A DNA stretch of 64,000 nucleotides from Tyzzerella sp. GTDB lineage: Bacteria; Bacillota; Clostridia; Lachnospirales; Lachnospiraceae. Where the stretch lies: positions 85,062-149,061 of the forward strand of contig JAFQRJ010000006.1 of NCBI GenBank assembly GCA_017410145.1, written 5' to 3'. The notes below the pieces were generated by a model. That model ran no database searches and had not been told where the DNA came from. It was given only the letters and a program-made list of their open reading frames with translations. This document shows positions 7,998 through 16,277 of the stretch, piece by piece. Both the position numbers and the translations under genes were made by a program. Every line of letters begins with the position of its first letter. The stretch's first letter is position 1.

Positions 7998-9065
7998 ATG
8001 AAACAGGGGAGAAGTTTAAAAGAAGCGAAGGCAGAAAGAGCAGCGAAGAAAAAAAGAGCAAGACGTCGCAGGAGAGTAATTGTTTTACTGGTTGAATTAT
8101 TGATTCTGTTTACGCTATTGGGCATTGGATATGTAATGTCAAAATACGGCAAGTTCCAACTTAATTTATTTGGGGATGGAGATATTGTAAAAAATGAAGG
8201 TGTAAGGAACGAAGAATATACAACGATAGCATTGTTTGGTGGAGATTCCAGAGAGGGAGAATTAGAAGCCGGTACCCATGCGGATACGATTATGATTGTA
8301 AGCATTGACAATGAGACAAAAGAAGTGAAATTAGTGTCGGTGTATCGTGATTTGATTGTGAAACGTCCGGATGGCAAACTTGGAAAAGCAAACAGTCCGT
8401 ATTTCTTGGGTGGTCCGAAAGAAGCTATCAACACATTGAATCAAAATTTTGATTTGGATATTGAAGACTATGTTACAGTAGATTTTACCGCCATGGCAGA
8501 CGTGGTGGACATGCTTGGTGGCATTGAGATTGATGTGACGGATGCTGAAGCGGCGGAAATAAATAATTATATTGATGAGACAGCATCAGTTGTGGGGAAA
8601 AAGGCAAAACATATGAAAGGCGGTCTCCAAACTTTAGATGGTGTACAGGCTGTCACATATTCACGAATTAGAAAAAATGTGGGCGGTGATTACGGAAGAA
8701 CAGAGCGTCAGAGGGTTGTTATTCAAAAGCTGGCTGAAAGGGTGAAGGATACAGATTTATCGACCATCAATGACATAATCGACACCGTGTTTTCTAAAGT
8801 CTCAACCAGTTTTAGTCTGAAGGATATGATTCATCTTGCAACCGGAGTTCTGCAATATAAACTGGGTGATGCGAAAGGATTTGCTTTTGAACACACAGAC
8901 GGAAATGTGGAAGGAATCGGAAGCGTTGTAATTCCATTAGGCGTTGCTGAGAATGTGGAAGAACTGCACGCGTTCTTATATCCAAAGAAAGAATATGCTA
9001 TTTCTGAGACAGTTCGGGAGATTGCAAACGAGATTGAAAGTGTGACAGGATGTATGGAGAGATAA
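7998..9065 (+). CDS. LCP family glycopolymer ligase, second copy
   Basis: This 355-residue protein is a close paralogue of the LCP protein upstream but lacks the repeat tail. It has a basic N-terminus (AAKKKRARRRRRVIV), one membrane segment (about 28-48), and the LCP landmarks LFGGDSREGE, ADTIMIVSIDNETKEVK, VSVYRDL and YSRIRKNVGGDYGRTERQR. It starts 11 bases after the Rpn remnant, with GGGAG as ribosome binding site, and is followed after 3 bases by the MBOAT gene, so it heads an operon of polymer attachment plus acylation. The two LCP proteins may serve different polymers or growth phases. Confidence 0.93.
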   Translation: MKQGRSLKEAKAERAAKKKRARRRRRVIVLLVELLILFTLLGIGYVMSKYGKFQLNLFGDGDIVKNEGVRNEEYTTIALFGGDSREGELEAGTHADTIMIVSIDNETKEVKLVSVYRDLIVKRPDGKLGKANSPYFLGGPKEAINTLNQNFDLDIEDYVTVDFTAMADVVDMLGGIEIDVTDAEAAEINNYIDETASVVGKKAKHMKGGLQTLDGVQAVTYSRIRKNVGGDYGRTERQRVVIQKLAERVKDTDLSTINDIIDTVFSKVSTSFSLKDMIHLATGVLQYKLGDAKGFAFEHTDGNVEGIGSVVIPLGVAENVEELHAFLYPKKEYAISETVREIANEIESVTGCMER

Positions 9066-9068
9066 ATT

Positions 9069-10505
9069 ATGGTTTTTAGTTCAACGATTTTTTTGTGTTG
9101 TTTTCTTCCATTGATGATTATTTTATATTATTTTTTGCCGGGAGAAAAATTAAAGAACATAGTATTGCTTTTGGGAAGTCTGTTCTTTTATGCATGGGGA
9201 GAGCCCAAGTATGTTTTCTTAATGATAGTATCTATAACAGGGAACTATTTAGGTGGCAGACTTATTCATTGGGCAAAAGAAAAAGGAAAACATGTAAAAC
9301 CTATTTTAATTTTATTTATTGCTTTTAATATAGGAATTCTATTTTATTTTAAATATTTCGGATTTTTTGTTGATACACTAGCAAATTTGTTTCATAAAAC
9401 ATGGCAGATTAACATTGCATTGCCTATTGGCATTTCTTTTTATACATTTCAAGGCTTGTCTTATATTATCGATGTATATCGGGAGGATATTGATAAAGCA
9501 GAGACTATTGTTGTACAAAGGAATTATATAAAACTTGCAACCTATATATCTATGTTTCCACAGTTGATTGCAGGCCCTATTGTGCGATATCGAGATATTT
9601 TACCTTATCTTGAAAAACGTGAAACAAGTTTTTCAAGATTTGCTGATGGTGTAGAATTTTTTATTCGAGGGTTAGCAAAAAAAGTCATTTTTGCCAATCT
9701 TTTAGGACAAGTTGCTACTGATATTATGGAAGTTGATGTGACCATGATTTCGACAACATCTGCGTGGTTAGGTGCAATTTGTTATATGTTGCAGATATTT
9801 TATGATTTTTCAGGATATTCTGATATGGCAATTGGATTGGGGAAAATGTTTGGTTTTGAATTTATGACCAATTTTAATTACCCTTATATTTCAAAAACAG
9901 TAGGAGAGTTTTGGCGAAGGTGGCATATTTCTCTCTCTCAATGGTTTAGAGATTATCTATACATACCACTAGGAGGAAATAGAAGAGGAAATGTTTATTT
10001 CAATCTGTTAGTGGTGTTTTTGGCAACCGGAGTATGGCATGGTGCAGCATGGGGTTTTATATTGTGGGGACTTTGGCATGGGGCATTTATGTTGCTGGAA
10101 AGGGTTATTCAAAAAAGTACCATTAAACTTCGTATACCGGCTCTGTTAAAATGGCTTTATACCATGTTGGTAGTTCTATTTGGATGGGTTTTGTTCCGAT
10201 TGGTTAGTGTGACTTCAACCATGGAATTTATCTCAATCATGTTGGGAGTTACAAAAAATACATTTGTTCGATATGATTTAACGTGGTATTTTAACAACCG
10301 AACAATTTTTGTGTTCGTACTTTCTGTGTTGTTTTGTTTCCCGTGGAAGCAAATTGTGATATCTAGGTTTCCTAAGATTGTAACTGTGTTGGAAAGTGAT
10401 ATTTTTGTTTTTTTAAAACGAATTGTACTATTGGTGGTTCTTATTGTATGCTTTCTTTTTATCACTAACAGTACATACAATCCGTTTATTTACTTTAGGT
10501 TTTAG
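9069..10505 (+). CDS. MBOAT family membrane-bound O-acyltransferase (AlgI/DltB-like)
   Basis: This 478-residue protein has about eleven membrane segments. It moves acyl groups across the membrane for O-acylation of extracellular polysaccharide. It begins MVFSSTIFLCCFLPLMIILYY, typical of AlgI-like proteins. The family signature WRRWHISLSQWFRDYLYIPL is near residues 282-301, and the catalytic His lies in TGVWHGAAWG at about residue 324. A second conserved segment, LPIGISFYTFQGLSYIID, lies near residue 120. The next gene (gap 14 bases, with AGGAGG) encodes an AlgJ-like partner, as in alginate acetylation systems. Acetyl is the likely group, by analogy. Confidence 0.95.
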   Translation: MVFSSTIFLCCFLPLMIILYYFLPGEKLKNIVLLLGSLFFYAWGEPKYVFLMIVSITGNYLGGRLIHWAKEKGKHVKPILILFIAFNIGILFYFKYFGFFVDTLANLFHKTWQINIALPIGISFYTFQGLSYIIDVYREDIDKAETIVVQRNYIKLATYISMFPQLIAGPIVRYRDILPYLEKRETSFSRFADGVEFFIRGLAKKVIFANLLGQVATDIMEVDVTMISTTSAWLGAICYMLQIFYDFSGYSDMAIGLGKMFGFEFMTNFNYPYISKTVGEFWRRWHISLSQWFRDYLYIPLGGNRRGNVYFNLLVVFLATGVWHGAAWGFILWGLWHGAFMLLERVIQKSTIKLRIPALLKWLYTMLVVLFGWVLFRLVSVTSTMEFISIMLGVTKNTFVRYDLTWYFNNRTIFVFVLSVLFCFPWKQIVISRFPKIVTVLESDIFVFLKRIVLLVVLIVCFLFITNSTYNPFIYFRF

Positions 10506-10519
10506 GAGGTGGCATAAGA

Positions 10520-11635
10520 ATGAGAAAATGCTTTAACATAGTGTATAGTATATTATTTATTATTCTTTTATTGTTGCCGCTTATGACAATGAATTTAAAA
10601 ACAGAACAAGTGTCTATCATTGATAATGAAAAATTGCCTGAGTTGGAATTGCGGCTTGGTGGTTTTCGTTCCAATTTAGAAAATTATGTAGATAAGCGAA
10701 TTGGTTTCCGTACAGAGTCACTTGATTTATATCAGCAGTTGAATGCAAAACTTTTTGGAGTTTTGGAGCATCCTTTGTACATGTATGGAGAGAATGGATA
10801 TGTGTTTTTTAGTTTGCAGAGTTATATTTCTGATTATCAACATTTGAACTTAGATTCAAAGTGGGCAACGGAATTTGCACAAAACATGCAGAAACTTGCA
10901 AATATTGCAGAAAAATATGAGGCAGAGTTTATATACATGTTAGTTCCTGATAAGAAAACAGTTTATTCTGAGTATTTTCCAAAGTCAGTAAATGTCAAAG
11001 GTGATACGTCAAGAACAGAACAAGTTCTGAAGTCGCTTTCACAGACAAATATAAATTGGATATATATGGATGATATTATGTTGGAAGGCAAAAAAACAAT
11101 GCAAGTATGCAATGTATTGTATGATGCTGGGCATTGGAACGAAAATGGTGCTTTCTTATGTTATCAACATTTGTATGAACGTATGAGGGGAGTATTGCCA
11201 GAACTTGAGCCGCTAAAACTAGATGATTTTGAGGTGAAGGTAAAAGAGGAACAGTCCCTACAAGTTTCGCGTTTTAAGATTCGTGAAGAAGTACCGTATT
11301 ACTCACTTAAGCAAAATAGTAGTGTTTCTGATGCACAATGGCTTGAAGAAAATTTGTTTTTCCCTAACAAAAACCTTGTGCATACAAGATATAAAAATAC
11401 TTTGATAGTTGACAAACCTAAAATTCTTGTTTTTCATGATAGTTACATGTTTGACCATGAAAAGTTCTTTGTGGGGAATTTTAGTGAAGTGACATTTATC
11501 CATCGAGAGAATCTTTTTAATTTAGAGGTTTATGAAGAATATCTAAAGCGAATATCGCCAGATATTGTGCTCTATGAAAACCCGCAAAGAGTTTTTCCGA
11601 TTACTTTTAACAAGGAATATGTTATTCCGGAATAG
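10520..11635 (+). CDS. AlgJ/AlgX-like SGNH O-acetyltransferase partner
   Basis: This 371-residue protein has an N-terminal membrane anchor (residues about 5-25) and an extracellular SGNH-hydrolase-like domain. The segment LGGFRSNLENYVDKRIGFRT near residue 47 and YMYGENGYVFF near residue 90 match the opening of AlgJ/AlgX/DHHW-type proteins. The likely catalytic pieces are DAGHWNENGAF (Asp-x-x-His) near residue 203 and the nucleophile serine in LVFHDSYMFD near residue 305. It would take the acyl group delivered by the preceding MBOAT protein and place it on the polymer outside the cell. No terminator is visible after it; the next gene has its own promoter. Confidence 0.85.
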   Translation: MRKCFNIVYSILFIILLLLPLMTMNLKTEQVSIIDNEKLPELELRLGGFRSNLENYVDKRIGFRTESLDLYQQLNAKLFGVLEHPLYMYGENGYVFFSLQSYISDYQHLNLDSKWATEFAQNMQKLANIAEKYEAEFIYMLVPDKKTVYSEYFPKSVNVKGDTSRTEQVLKSLSQTNINWIYMDDIMLEGKKTMQVCNVLYDAGHWNENGAFLCYQHLYERMRGVLPELEPLKLDDFEVKVKEEQSLQVSRFKIREEVPYYSLKQNSSVSDAQWLEENLFFPNKNLVHTRYKNTLIVDKPKILVFHDSYMFDHEKFFVGNFSEVTFIHRENLFNLEVYEEYLKRISPDIVLYENPQRVFPITFNKEYVIPE

Positions 11636-11637
11636 TC

Positions 11638-11666
11638 TAGACAACTATTTTAAAATCGTGTACAAT
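11638..11666 (+). promoter_or_regulatory. promoter of cohesin-like protein gene
   Basis: TAGACA and TACAAT are separated by exactly 17 bases, starting just after the AlgJ-like stop codon. Confidence 0.65.
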
Positions 11667-11707
11667 TAACAAATAATGTCAAAAGAAAAAAGAAAGAGGA
11701 AGCGGAT

Positions 11708-13303
11708 ATGAAAATGATGAAAAAATTTACAACACTTTTGTTAGTTATTTGCTTGTTAGTGTCTTGTTTTACAATGGTATCATTTGCAGCAGATGGAAAG
11801 ATTATGTTTACAGATCCATCTACTAAAGTAGGTGAAACATTAGAAGTAACAGGTGTGGTTGAAAAATCAAGAGGTAATTTCGGTAAAATCGAAATTACTA
11901 TGACATATGATACAAGTTATTTGAAATTCAAGAGTGGTAATGGTATCGTAGAAGCCGAGGCGGGTGAGATTACTTATACCGGTGATGCAACTAATGATAC
12001 GGGCAACAGAAAAGAATTTAAAATAGCATTCGATGTCCTGAAGGCAGGCACCACGAAGTTAACCATTAAAAATGCTACAATTAAAAATGTATCGGGAACA
12101 GTTCTGGATTACACAAAAGGTTCCTCTACCATTACAATTGCAGAGGGTGAGGGCACAACACCACCGCCAACTACAGAGCCTACAACACCGGTTGATACAT
12201 CGGATAAATTGGTAGAAGTGAATGGTGTAAATTACACAATAGCAAATACAATTCCTGAGAATGAGATTCCGAAGGGATATGAAGCATCTACTTTGGAGTA
12301 CGATTTGGTAGATTATAATGTGGTGTACCATGAAGGATTTGACTTAAAACTTGCATATATGATAAGTGAAGATAACATTGGCGGATTCTTTATGTATGTG
12401 GAAGAGGATGCAACCTTTGCTCCATATGAAGAAATTGCGATTTCGGATGAAGTTTCTATCGCATTACTTTCAGACGTGTCTGAGATTGAATTGCCGAGTG
12501 AGTATATAAGTCGAGATGTAACAACCACAAAGGGACATGAATTTCCGGCATGGTACAATGAAGAATATCCGGACTTTGTAGTTTTATATGCAATCAACGA
12601 CAGCGGAGAAAAGTCCTTATATCAATTGGATAACGCAGAAGGTACATATCAAAGGTTTAATGCACCGGAAGTTGTTCATGAAGAATTAAACGATACATTT
12701 ATAGGAAAATTAAGCGAAGTATTAGAACATCATTTAGATTATGTGATTCTCGGAACAGGAATTGGCTTCATTTTATTTGTGATTATCATCGTTGTTTTAA
12801 GTGTGAAACTGTATAATCGCAATGCAGAGTTGGATGAAATCTACGATGAATATGGAATCGACGATGAAGAAGACGAAGATGATGAAGAAGATGACGAGGA
12901 CTACGAAGAGATAGATTACGATGATGATTTTGAAGATGATGAAGAAGGGGATAAGGCAATGGAAATGCTCGTTCAGGCTGGCATGAAGGAAGTATTCCCG
13001 GAAGAAGATGACGAAGAGGATATCGTAAGCGAAACGATTGCAGAAGAGAAAATCGAAGATAAGGAAAAAGTTGAAGAAACGATTCTGGTTACAGCAGAAA
13101 AGGCAGTTGATAAAGTAACCACTAACACAGTAGAAATTCCAATTGAAAAAGTTGCCGCAAAAGTAGCTGAGAGCGAAGATACTTTGGGAACGGCACTTGC
13201 AAAACAGAGAGAAGCTGAAAAAGAAGCAAAAGAAGAATTCCTCGATGAGGACGATGATATATTAGACAACTTCTCGATGGATTTTATTGATTTAGATGAT
13301 TAA
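11708..13303 (+). CDS. membrane-anchored protein with cohesin-like ectodomain and acidic cytoplasmic tail
   Basis: This 531-residue protein has a signal peptide (to about residue 26, ending VSFAADG). A beta-rich domain at about residues 27-145 resembles cohesin modules (KVGETLEVTGVVEKS, TMTYDTSYLKF, AFDVLKAGTTKLTIKN). A Pro/Thr linker (TTPPPTTEPTTPV) follows, then an unrecognised domain (about 165-335) and one membrane segment (about 345-370). The cytoplasmic end is extremely acidic (nearly all D and E at about 380-420) and finishes with charged coiled sequence. Cohesins normally bind dockerins; no dockerin is seen in this window. It has its own promoter and terminator and lies between the O-acetylation genes and htrA. 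The domain order suggests a surface receptor or scaffold with an intracellular docking tail; the function is unknown. Confidence 0.7.
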   Translation: MKMMKKFTTLLLVICLLVSCFTMVSFAADGKIMFTDPSTKVGETLEVTGVVEKSRGNFGKIEITMTYDTSYLKFKSGNGIVEAEAGEITYTGDATNDTGNRKEFKIAFDVLKAGTTKLTIKNATIKNVSGTVLDYTKGSSTITIAEGEGTTPPPTTEPTTPVDTSDKLVEVNGVNYTIANTIPENEIPKGYEASTLEYDLVDYNVVYHEGFDLKLAYMISEDNIGGFFMYVEEDATFAPYEEIAISDEVSIALLSDVSEIELPSEYISRDVTTTKGHEFPAWYNEEYPDFVVLYAINDSGEKSLYQLDNAEGTYQRFNAPEVVHEELNDTFIGKLSEVLEHHLDYVILGTGIGFILFVIIIVVLSVKLYNRNAELDEIYDEYGIDDEEDEDDEEDDEDYEEIDYDDDFEDDEEGDKAMEMLVQAGMKEVFPEEDDEEDIVSETIAEEKIEDKEKVEETILVTAEKAVDKVTTNTVEIPIEKVAAKVAESEDTLGTALAKQREAEKEAKEEFLDEDDDILDNFSMDFIDLDD

Positions 13304-13315
13304 TAGGTTATGAAT

Positions 13316-13342
13316 GGGGATGTGTATACATCCCTGTTTTTA
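13316..13342 (+). terminator. terminator after cohesin-like gene
   Basis: GGGATGT pairs with ACATCCC around GTAT, followed by TGTTTTTA. Confidence 0.8.
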
Positions 13343-13439
13343 CGAGGAACATTTTCTTTTAACAGACTAAACACAGTTTATTCACAATTCTTTGCTAGAC
13401 TACACCGTAGAAATAAAAAAGCAGATGGAGGAACACAAA

Positions 13440-14846
13440 ATGAGTGAAGATAGATATCAGCCATATCAATATGGAATGCCGGAGGAACCGCAGTTTGAGG
13501 AGCCGGATTTGACAGACGTATTAGAAGAACAGAAAATCGAAGAAAAAGATATGAATGTAGAACCAGAAAGCAAGGAAGAAACCAAAACCAATTCAGAACC
13601 AAGATATGATTACAATTATTCATATTCACAGCCAACGAACCAACCACCACAGCAACCAAGAAATCCAAAGAATGGTGGAGGATGCCTGAAAGTTTTTGGC
13701 GTGATCGCGTTTGCTATTTTATTTGGTGTCATAGCAAGTATGGTATTTCAAGGAACCAACCGTATTATTAACGGATTGTTTGGCGAGGTAAAACAAACCA
13801 CAAGTGAGAAGAAAGAAGAGATTGGCACTACGCAGATTGTAACGGGAAACGGGGCAAAAGTAGAATCTGATATTGCAGATGTTGCAGAAAGAGTAATGCC
13901 ATCGGTTGTATCGATTACCAATATCAGTATTCAAGAAGTAGAGAACTTTTTCTTTGGAGGAACGACCCAGTATGAAGTTCCAAGCAGTGGTTCCGGTATT
14001 ATTGTCGGACAGAACGAGAAGGAACTTCTGATTGCAACAAATAATCACGTAGTAGCAGGAAGTGAGACACTGACCGTTGCGTTTATAGATGGAAACAGTG
14101 CAAATGCGCAGATAAAAGGTACGGATTCAGATATTGACTTAGCGATTATAGCCATTTCGTTAAGTGAGTTGAAGAGTGAAACATTAGAGAAGATTAAGGT
14201 TGCTACTTTAGGTGATTCTAATAAAATGCGAGTTGGTGAGCCAGCTATTGCAATCGGTAATGCACTTGGTTATGGGCAATCTGTAACCGCAGGTATTGCA
14301 AGCGCATTGAATACCACAATTGAAGGATATGAAGGTAAACTGATTCAGACTGACGCGGCAATTAATCCGGGTAATAGCGGAGGAGCACTTGTAAATGCAA
14401 ACGGCGAAGTGATCGGAATTAACACTGCGAAAATTAAGGATGAGTCGGTAGAGGGGATGGGATATGCCATTCCGATTTCAGATGTTTTGGATGCATTGAA
14501 TGAGTTGATGAACAAAAAAACACGTACCAAGGTGCCGGAAGCACAACGTGGTGTGTTGGGTATCATGGGTAGAACAGTAGATGCCCAGACATCTCAATAT
14601 TACAATATGCCGGAAGGAGTTTATGTATCCGAAGTTATTGAAGGTGGTGGTGCTGAAAAAGCAAAATTACCAATCTATAGTGTTATTACTGAGATTGATG
14701 GTTATGATGTAGACAGTATGGAAGACTTACAGGAAGAATTGCAATATTATAAAGCCGGTGAAACAGTAGAATTGACCATTATGGTACAAGGCAGAGAAGG
14801 ATATACGGCTGAAAAGATAAAGGTTACTTTAAGTAAAGCAAAATAA
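13440..14846 (+). CDS. HtrA/DegP-like membrane-anchored serine protease
   Basis: This 468-residue protease degrades or refolds damaged exported proteins at the outer face of the membrane. It has a Pro/Gln-rich cytoplasmic N-terminus, one membrane segment (about 82-103), a trypsin-like domain and a C-terminal PDZ domain (about 370-465, starting [11 protein letters not shown]). The catalytic triad is visible: His in ATNNHVV (about 203), Asp in DSDIDLAII (about 233) and Ser in [10 protein letters not shown] (about 313). ATG 13440 is chosen because TGGAGG lies 8 bases before it; an earlier in-frame start at 13392 lacks such a site. It sits beside surface-polymer genes but is a general stress protease in related bacteria. 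Confidence 0.95.
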   Translation: MSEDRYQPYQYGMPEEPQFEEPDLTDVLEEQKIEEKDMNVEPESKEETKTNSEPRYDYNYSYSQPTNQPPQQPRNPKNGGGCLKVFGVIAFAILFGVIASMVFQGTNRIINGLFGEVKQTTSEKKEEIGTTQIVTGNGAKVESDIADVAERVMPSVVSITNISIQEVENFFFGGTTQYEVPSSGSGIIVGQNEKELLIATNNHVVAGSETLTVAFIDGNSANAQIKGTDSDIDLAIIAISLSELKSETLEKIKVATLGDSNKMRVGEPAIAIGNALGYGQSVTAGIASALNTTIEGYEGKLIQTDAAINPGNSGGALVNANGEVIGINTAKIKDESVEGMGYAIPISDVLDALNELMNKKTRTKVPEAQRGVLGIMGRTVDAQTSQYYNMPEGVYVSEVIEGGGAEKAKLPIYSVITEIDGYDVDSMEDLQEELQYYKAGETVELTIMVQGREGYTAEKIKVTLSKAK

Positions 14847-14853
14847 TTTTAGG

Positions 14854-14882
14854 GAGGAAGGACAAAAGTTCTTCCTCTTTTT
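14854..14882 (+). terminator. terminator after htrA-like gene
   Basis: GAGGAAGGAC pairs with GTTCTTCCTC (one G-U pair) around AAAA, with a TTTTT tail. Confidence 0.9.
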
Positions 14883-14931
14883 GTCGAAATGTGTTATTCT
14901 GATAGAAAGTTTTGTTAATGGAGGTAACACA

Positions 14932-16167
14932 ATGAGTGATATGAAAAATTTAAAATATGTTGATGCAGAACTTGCAAATGCAATGGAAGCAGAAAGAGAG
15001 AGACAGAATTCTCACATTGAATTGATTGCATCGGAAAACTGGGTAAGTGAAGCAGTCATGGAAGCGATGGGAAGCATTCTTACAAATAAATATGCAGAAG
15101 GATATCCGGGAAGACGTTACTATGGTGGATGTGAATGCGTAGACGTGGTGGAAGACCTTGCAAGAGAGCGTGCGAAAGAGTTGTTTGGCTGCGATTATGC
15201 CAATGTGCAACCACACTCAGGAGCTCAGGCAAACATGGCTGTATTCTTTGCAATGTTGGAACCGGGCGACAAGGTGCTTGGAATGAACCTTGATCACGGC
15301 GGACATTTATCTCATGGTTCACCGGTAAATATGTCAGGTAAATATTTTGATGTTGTATTCTATGGTGTAGAGGATGACGGATTTATTGATTACGAGAAAG
15401 TGCGTGAATTGGCAATCAAAGAACAACCGAAGTTGATTATAGCAGGTGCCAGCGCCTATGCCAGAACCATTGACTTCAAGAAATTTAGAGAGATTGCAGA
15501 TGAAGTTGGCGCATACTTAATGGTAGACATGGCACACATTGCAGGTCTGGTGGCTGCAGGTGTACATCCATCTCCAATTCCATATGCGGATGTTGTGACA
15601 ACAACCACACATAAAACACTTCGTGGTCCACGTGGAGGTTTGATTTTATGCAATCAAGAAGCGGCGGATAAATTTAACTTTAACAAGGCTATATTCCCTG
15701 GTATTCAAGGTGGCCCATTGATGCATGTGATTGCCGGTAAGGCAGTAGCTTTTAAGGAAGCACTTCAACCGGAATTTAAAACATATCAAGAGCAAATCGT
15801 AAAGAATGCTAAAGCATTATGCGAAGGACTTATGAAGCGAGGCGTGAAGATCGTATCCGGTGGCACAGACAACCACTTAATGTTAGTTGACCTTAGCGGA
15901 ACAGATATCAGTGGAAAAGATTTGGAAAAACGTATGGACCGTGCACATATCACATGTAACAAGAATACGATTCCAAATGACCCTCGTTCTCCATTTGTCA
16001 CAAGCGGTGTTCGCCTTGGAACTCCGGCTGTTACCACAAGAGGATTGGTGGAAGAAGACATGGATGTGATTGCAGAGGCAATTGCACTTGTAATTGAAAG
16101 CGAAGACAATGTAGAAAAAGTAAAAGGAATGGTGGCGGAATTAACTGCGAAGTATCCATTGAAATAA
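14932..16167 (+). CDS. glyA: serine hydroxymethyltransferase
   Basis: This 411-residue PLP enzyme converts serine and tetrahydrofolate to glycine and methylene-tetrahydrofolate. It shows [13 protein letters not shown] near the N-terminus, [42 protein letters not shown] and the PLP lysine in [14 protein letters not shown] (Lys about 228). ATG 14932 follows GGAGGT by 6 bases; the frame is open further upstream but without a suitable start. It is flanked by two terminators and is monocistronic. Confidence 0.98.
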   Translation: MSDMKNLKYVDAELANAMEAERERQNSHIELIASENWVSEAVMEAMGSILTNKYAEGYPGRRYYGGCECVDVVEDLARERAKELFGCDYANVQPHSGAQANMAVFFAMLEPGDKVLGMNLDHGGHLSHGSPVNMSGKYFDVVFYGVEDDGFIDYEKVRELAIKEQPKLIIAGASAYARTIDFKKFREIADEVGAYLMVDMAHIAGLVAAGVHPSPIPYADVVTTTTHKTLRGPRGGLILCNQEAADKFNFNKAIFPGIQGGPLMHVIAGKAVAFKEALQPEFKTYQEQIVKNAKALCEGLMKRGVKIVSGGTDNHLMLVDLSGTDISGKDLEKRMDRAHITCNKNTIPNDPRSPFVTSGVRLGTPAVTTRGLVEEDMDVIAEAIALVIESEDNVEKVKGMVAELTAKYPLK

Positions 16168-16180
16168 GAAATGATTATGA

Positions 16181-16209
16181 AAAGGTTCAACGGAGGTTGA
16201 GCCTTTTTT
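16181..16209 (+). terminator. terminator after glyA
   Basis: AGGTTCAAC pairs with GTTGAGCCT (one G-U pair) around a 4-base loop, followed by TTTTT. Confidence 0.9.
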
Positions 16210-16210
16210 C

Positions 16211-16239
16211 TTGACATTAAACATTACTGATATTACCAT
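16211..16239 (+). promoter_or_regulatory. promoter of copA-copZ
   Basis: A perfect TTGACA lies 17 bases before TACCAT. The CsoR-like operator begins 6 bases after the -10, so a bound repressor would block initiation. Confidence 0.7.
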
Positions 16240-16245
16240 AGATAT

Positions 16246-16261
16246 ATACCCCACGGGGTAT
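16246..16261 (+). promoter_or_regulatory. CsoR-like copper operator
   Basis: ATACCCCACGGGGTAT is an inverted repeat of 7-base arms around AC. It closely matches the G/C-tract palindromes bound by the Cu(I)-sensing repressor CsoR upstream of copZA in other Firmicutes. It overlaps the predicted transcription start of copA. No csoR gene lies in the window, so the repressor is presumably encoded elsewhere. Confidence 0.75.
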
Positions 16262-16277
16262 GTGAGGAGGAGAAATT

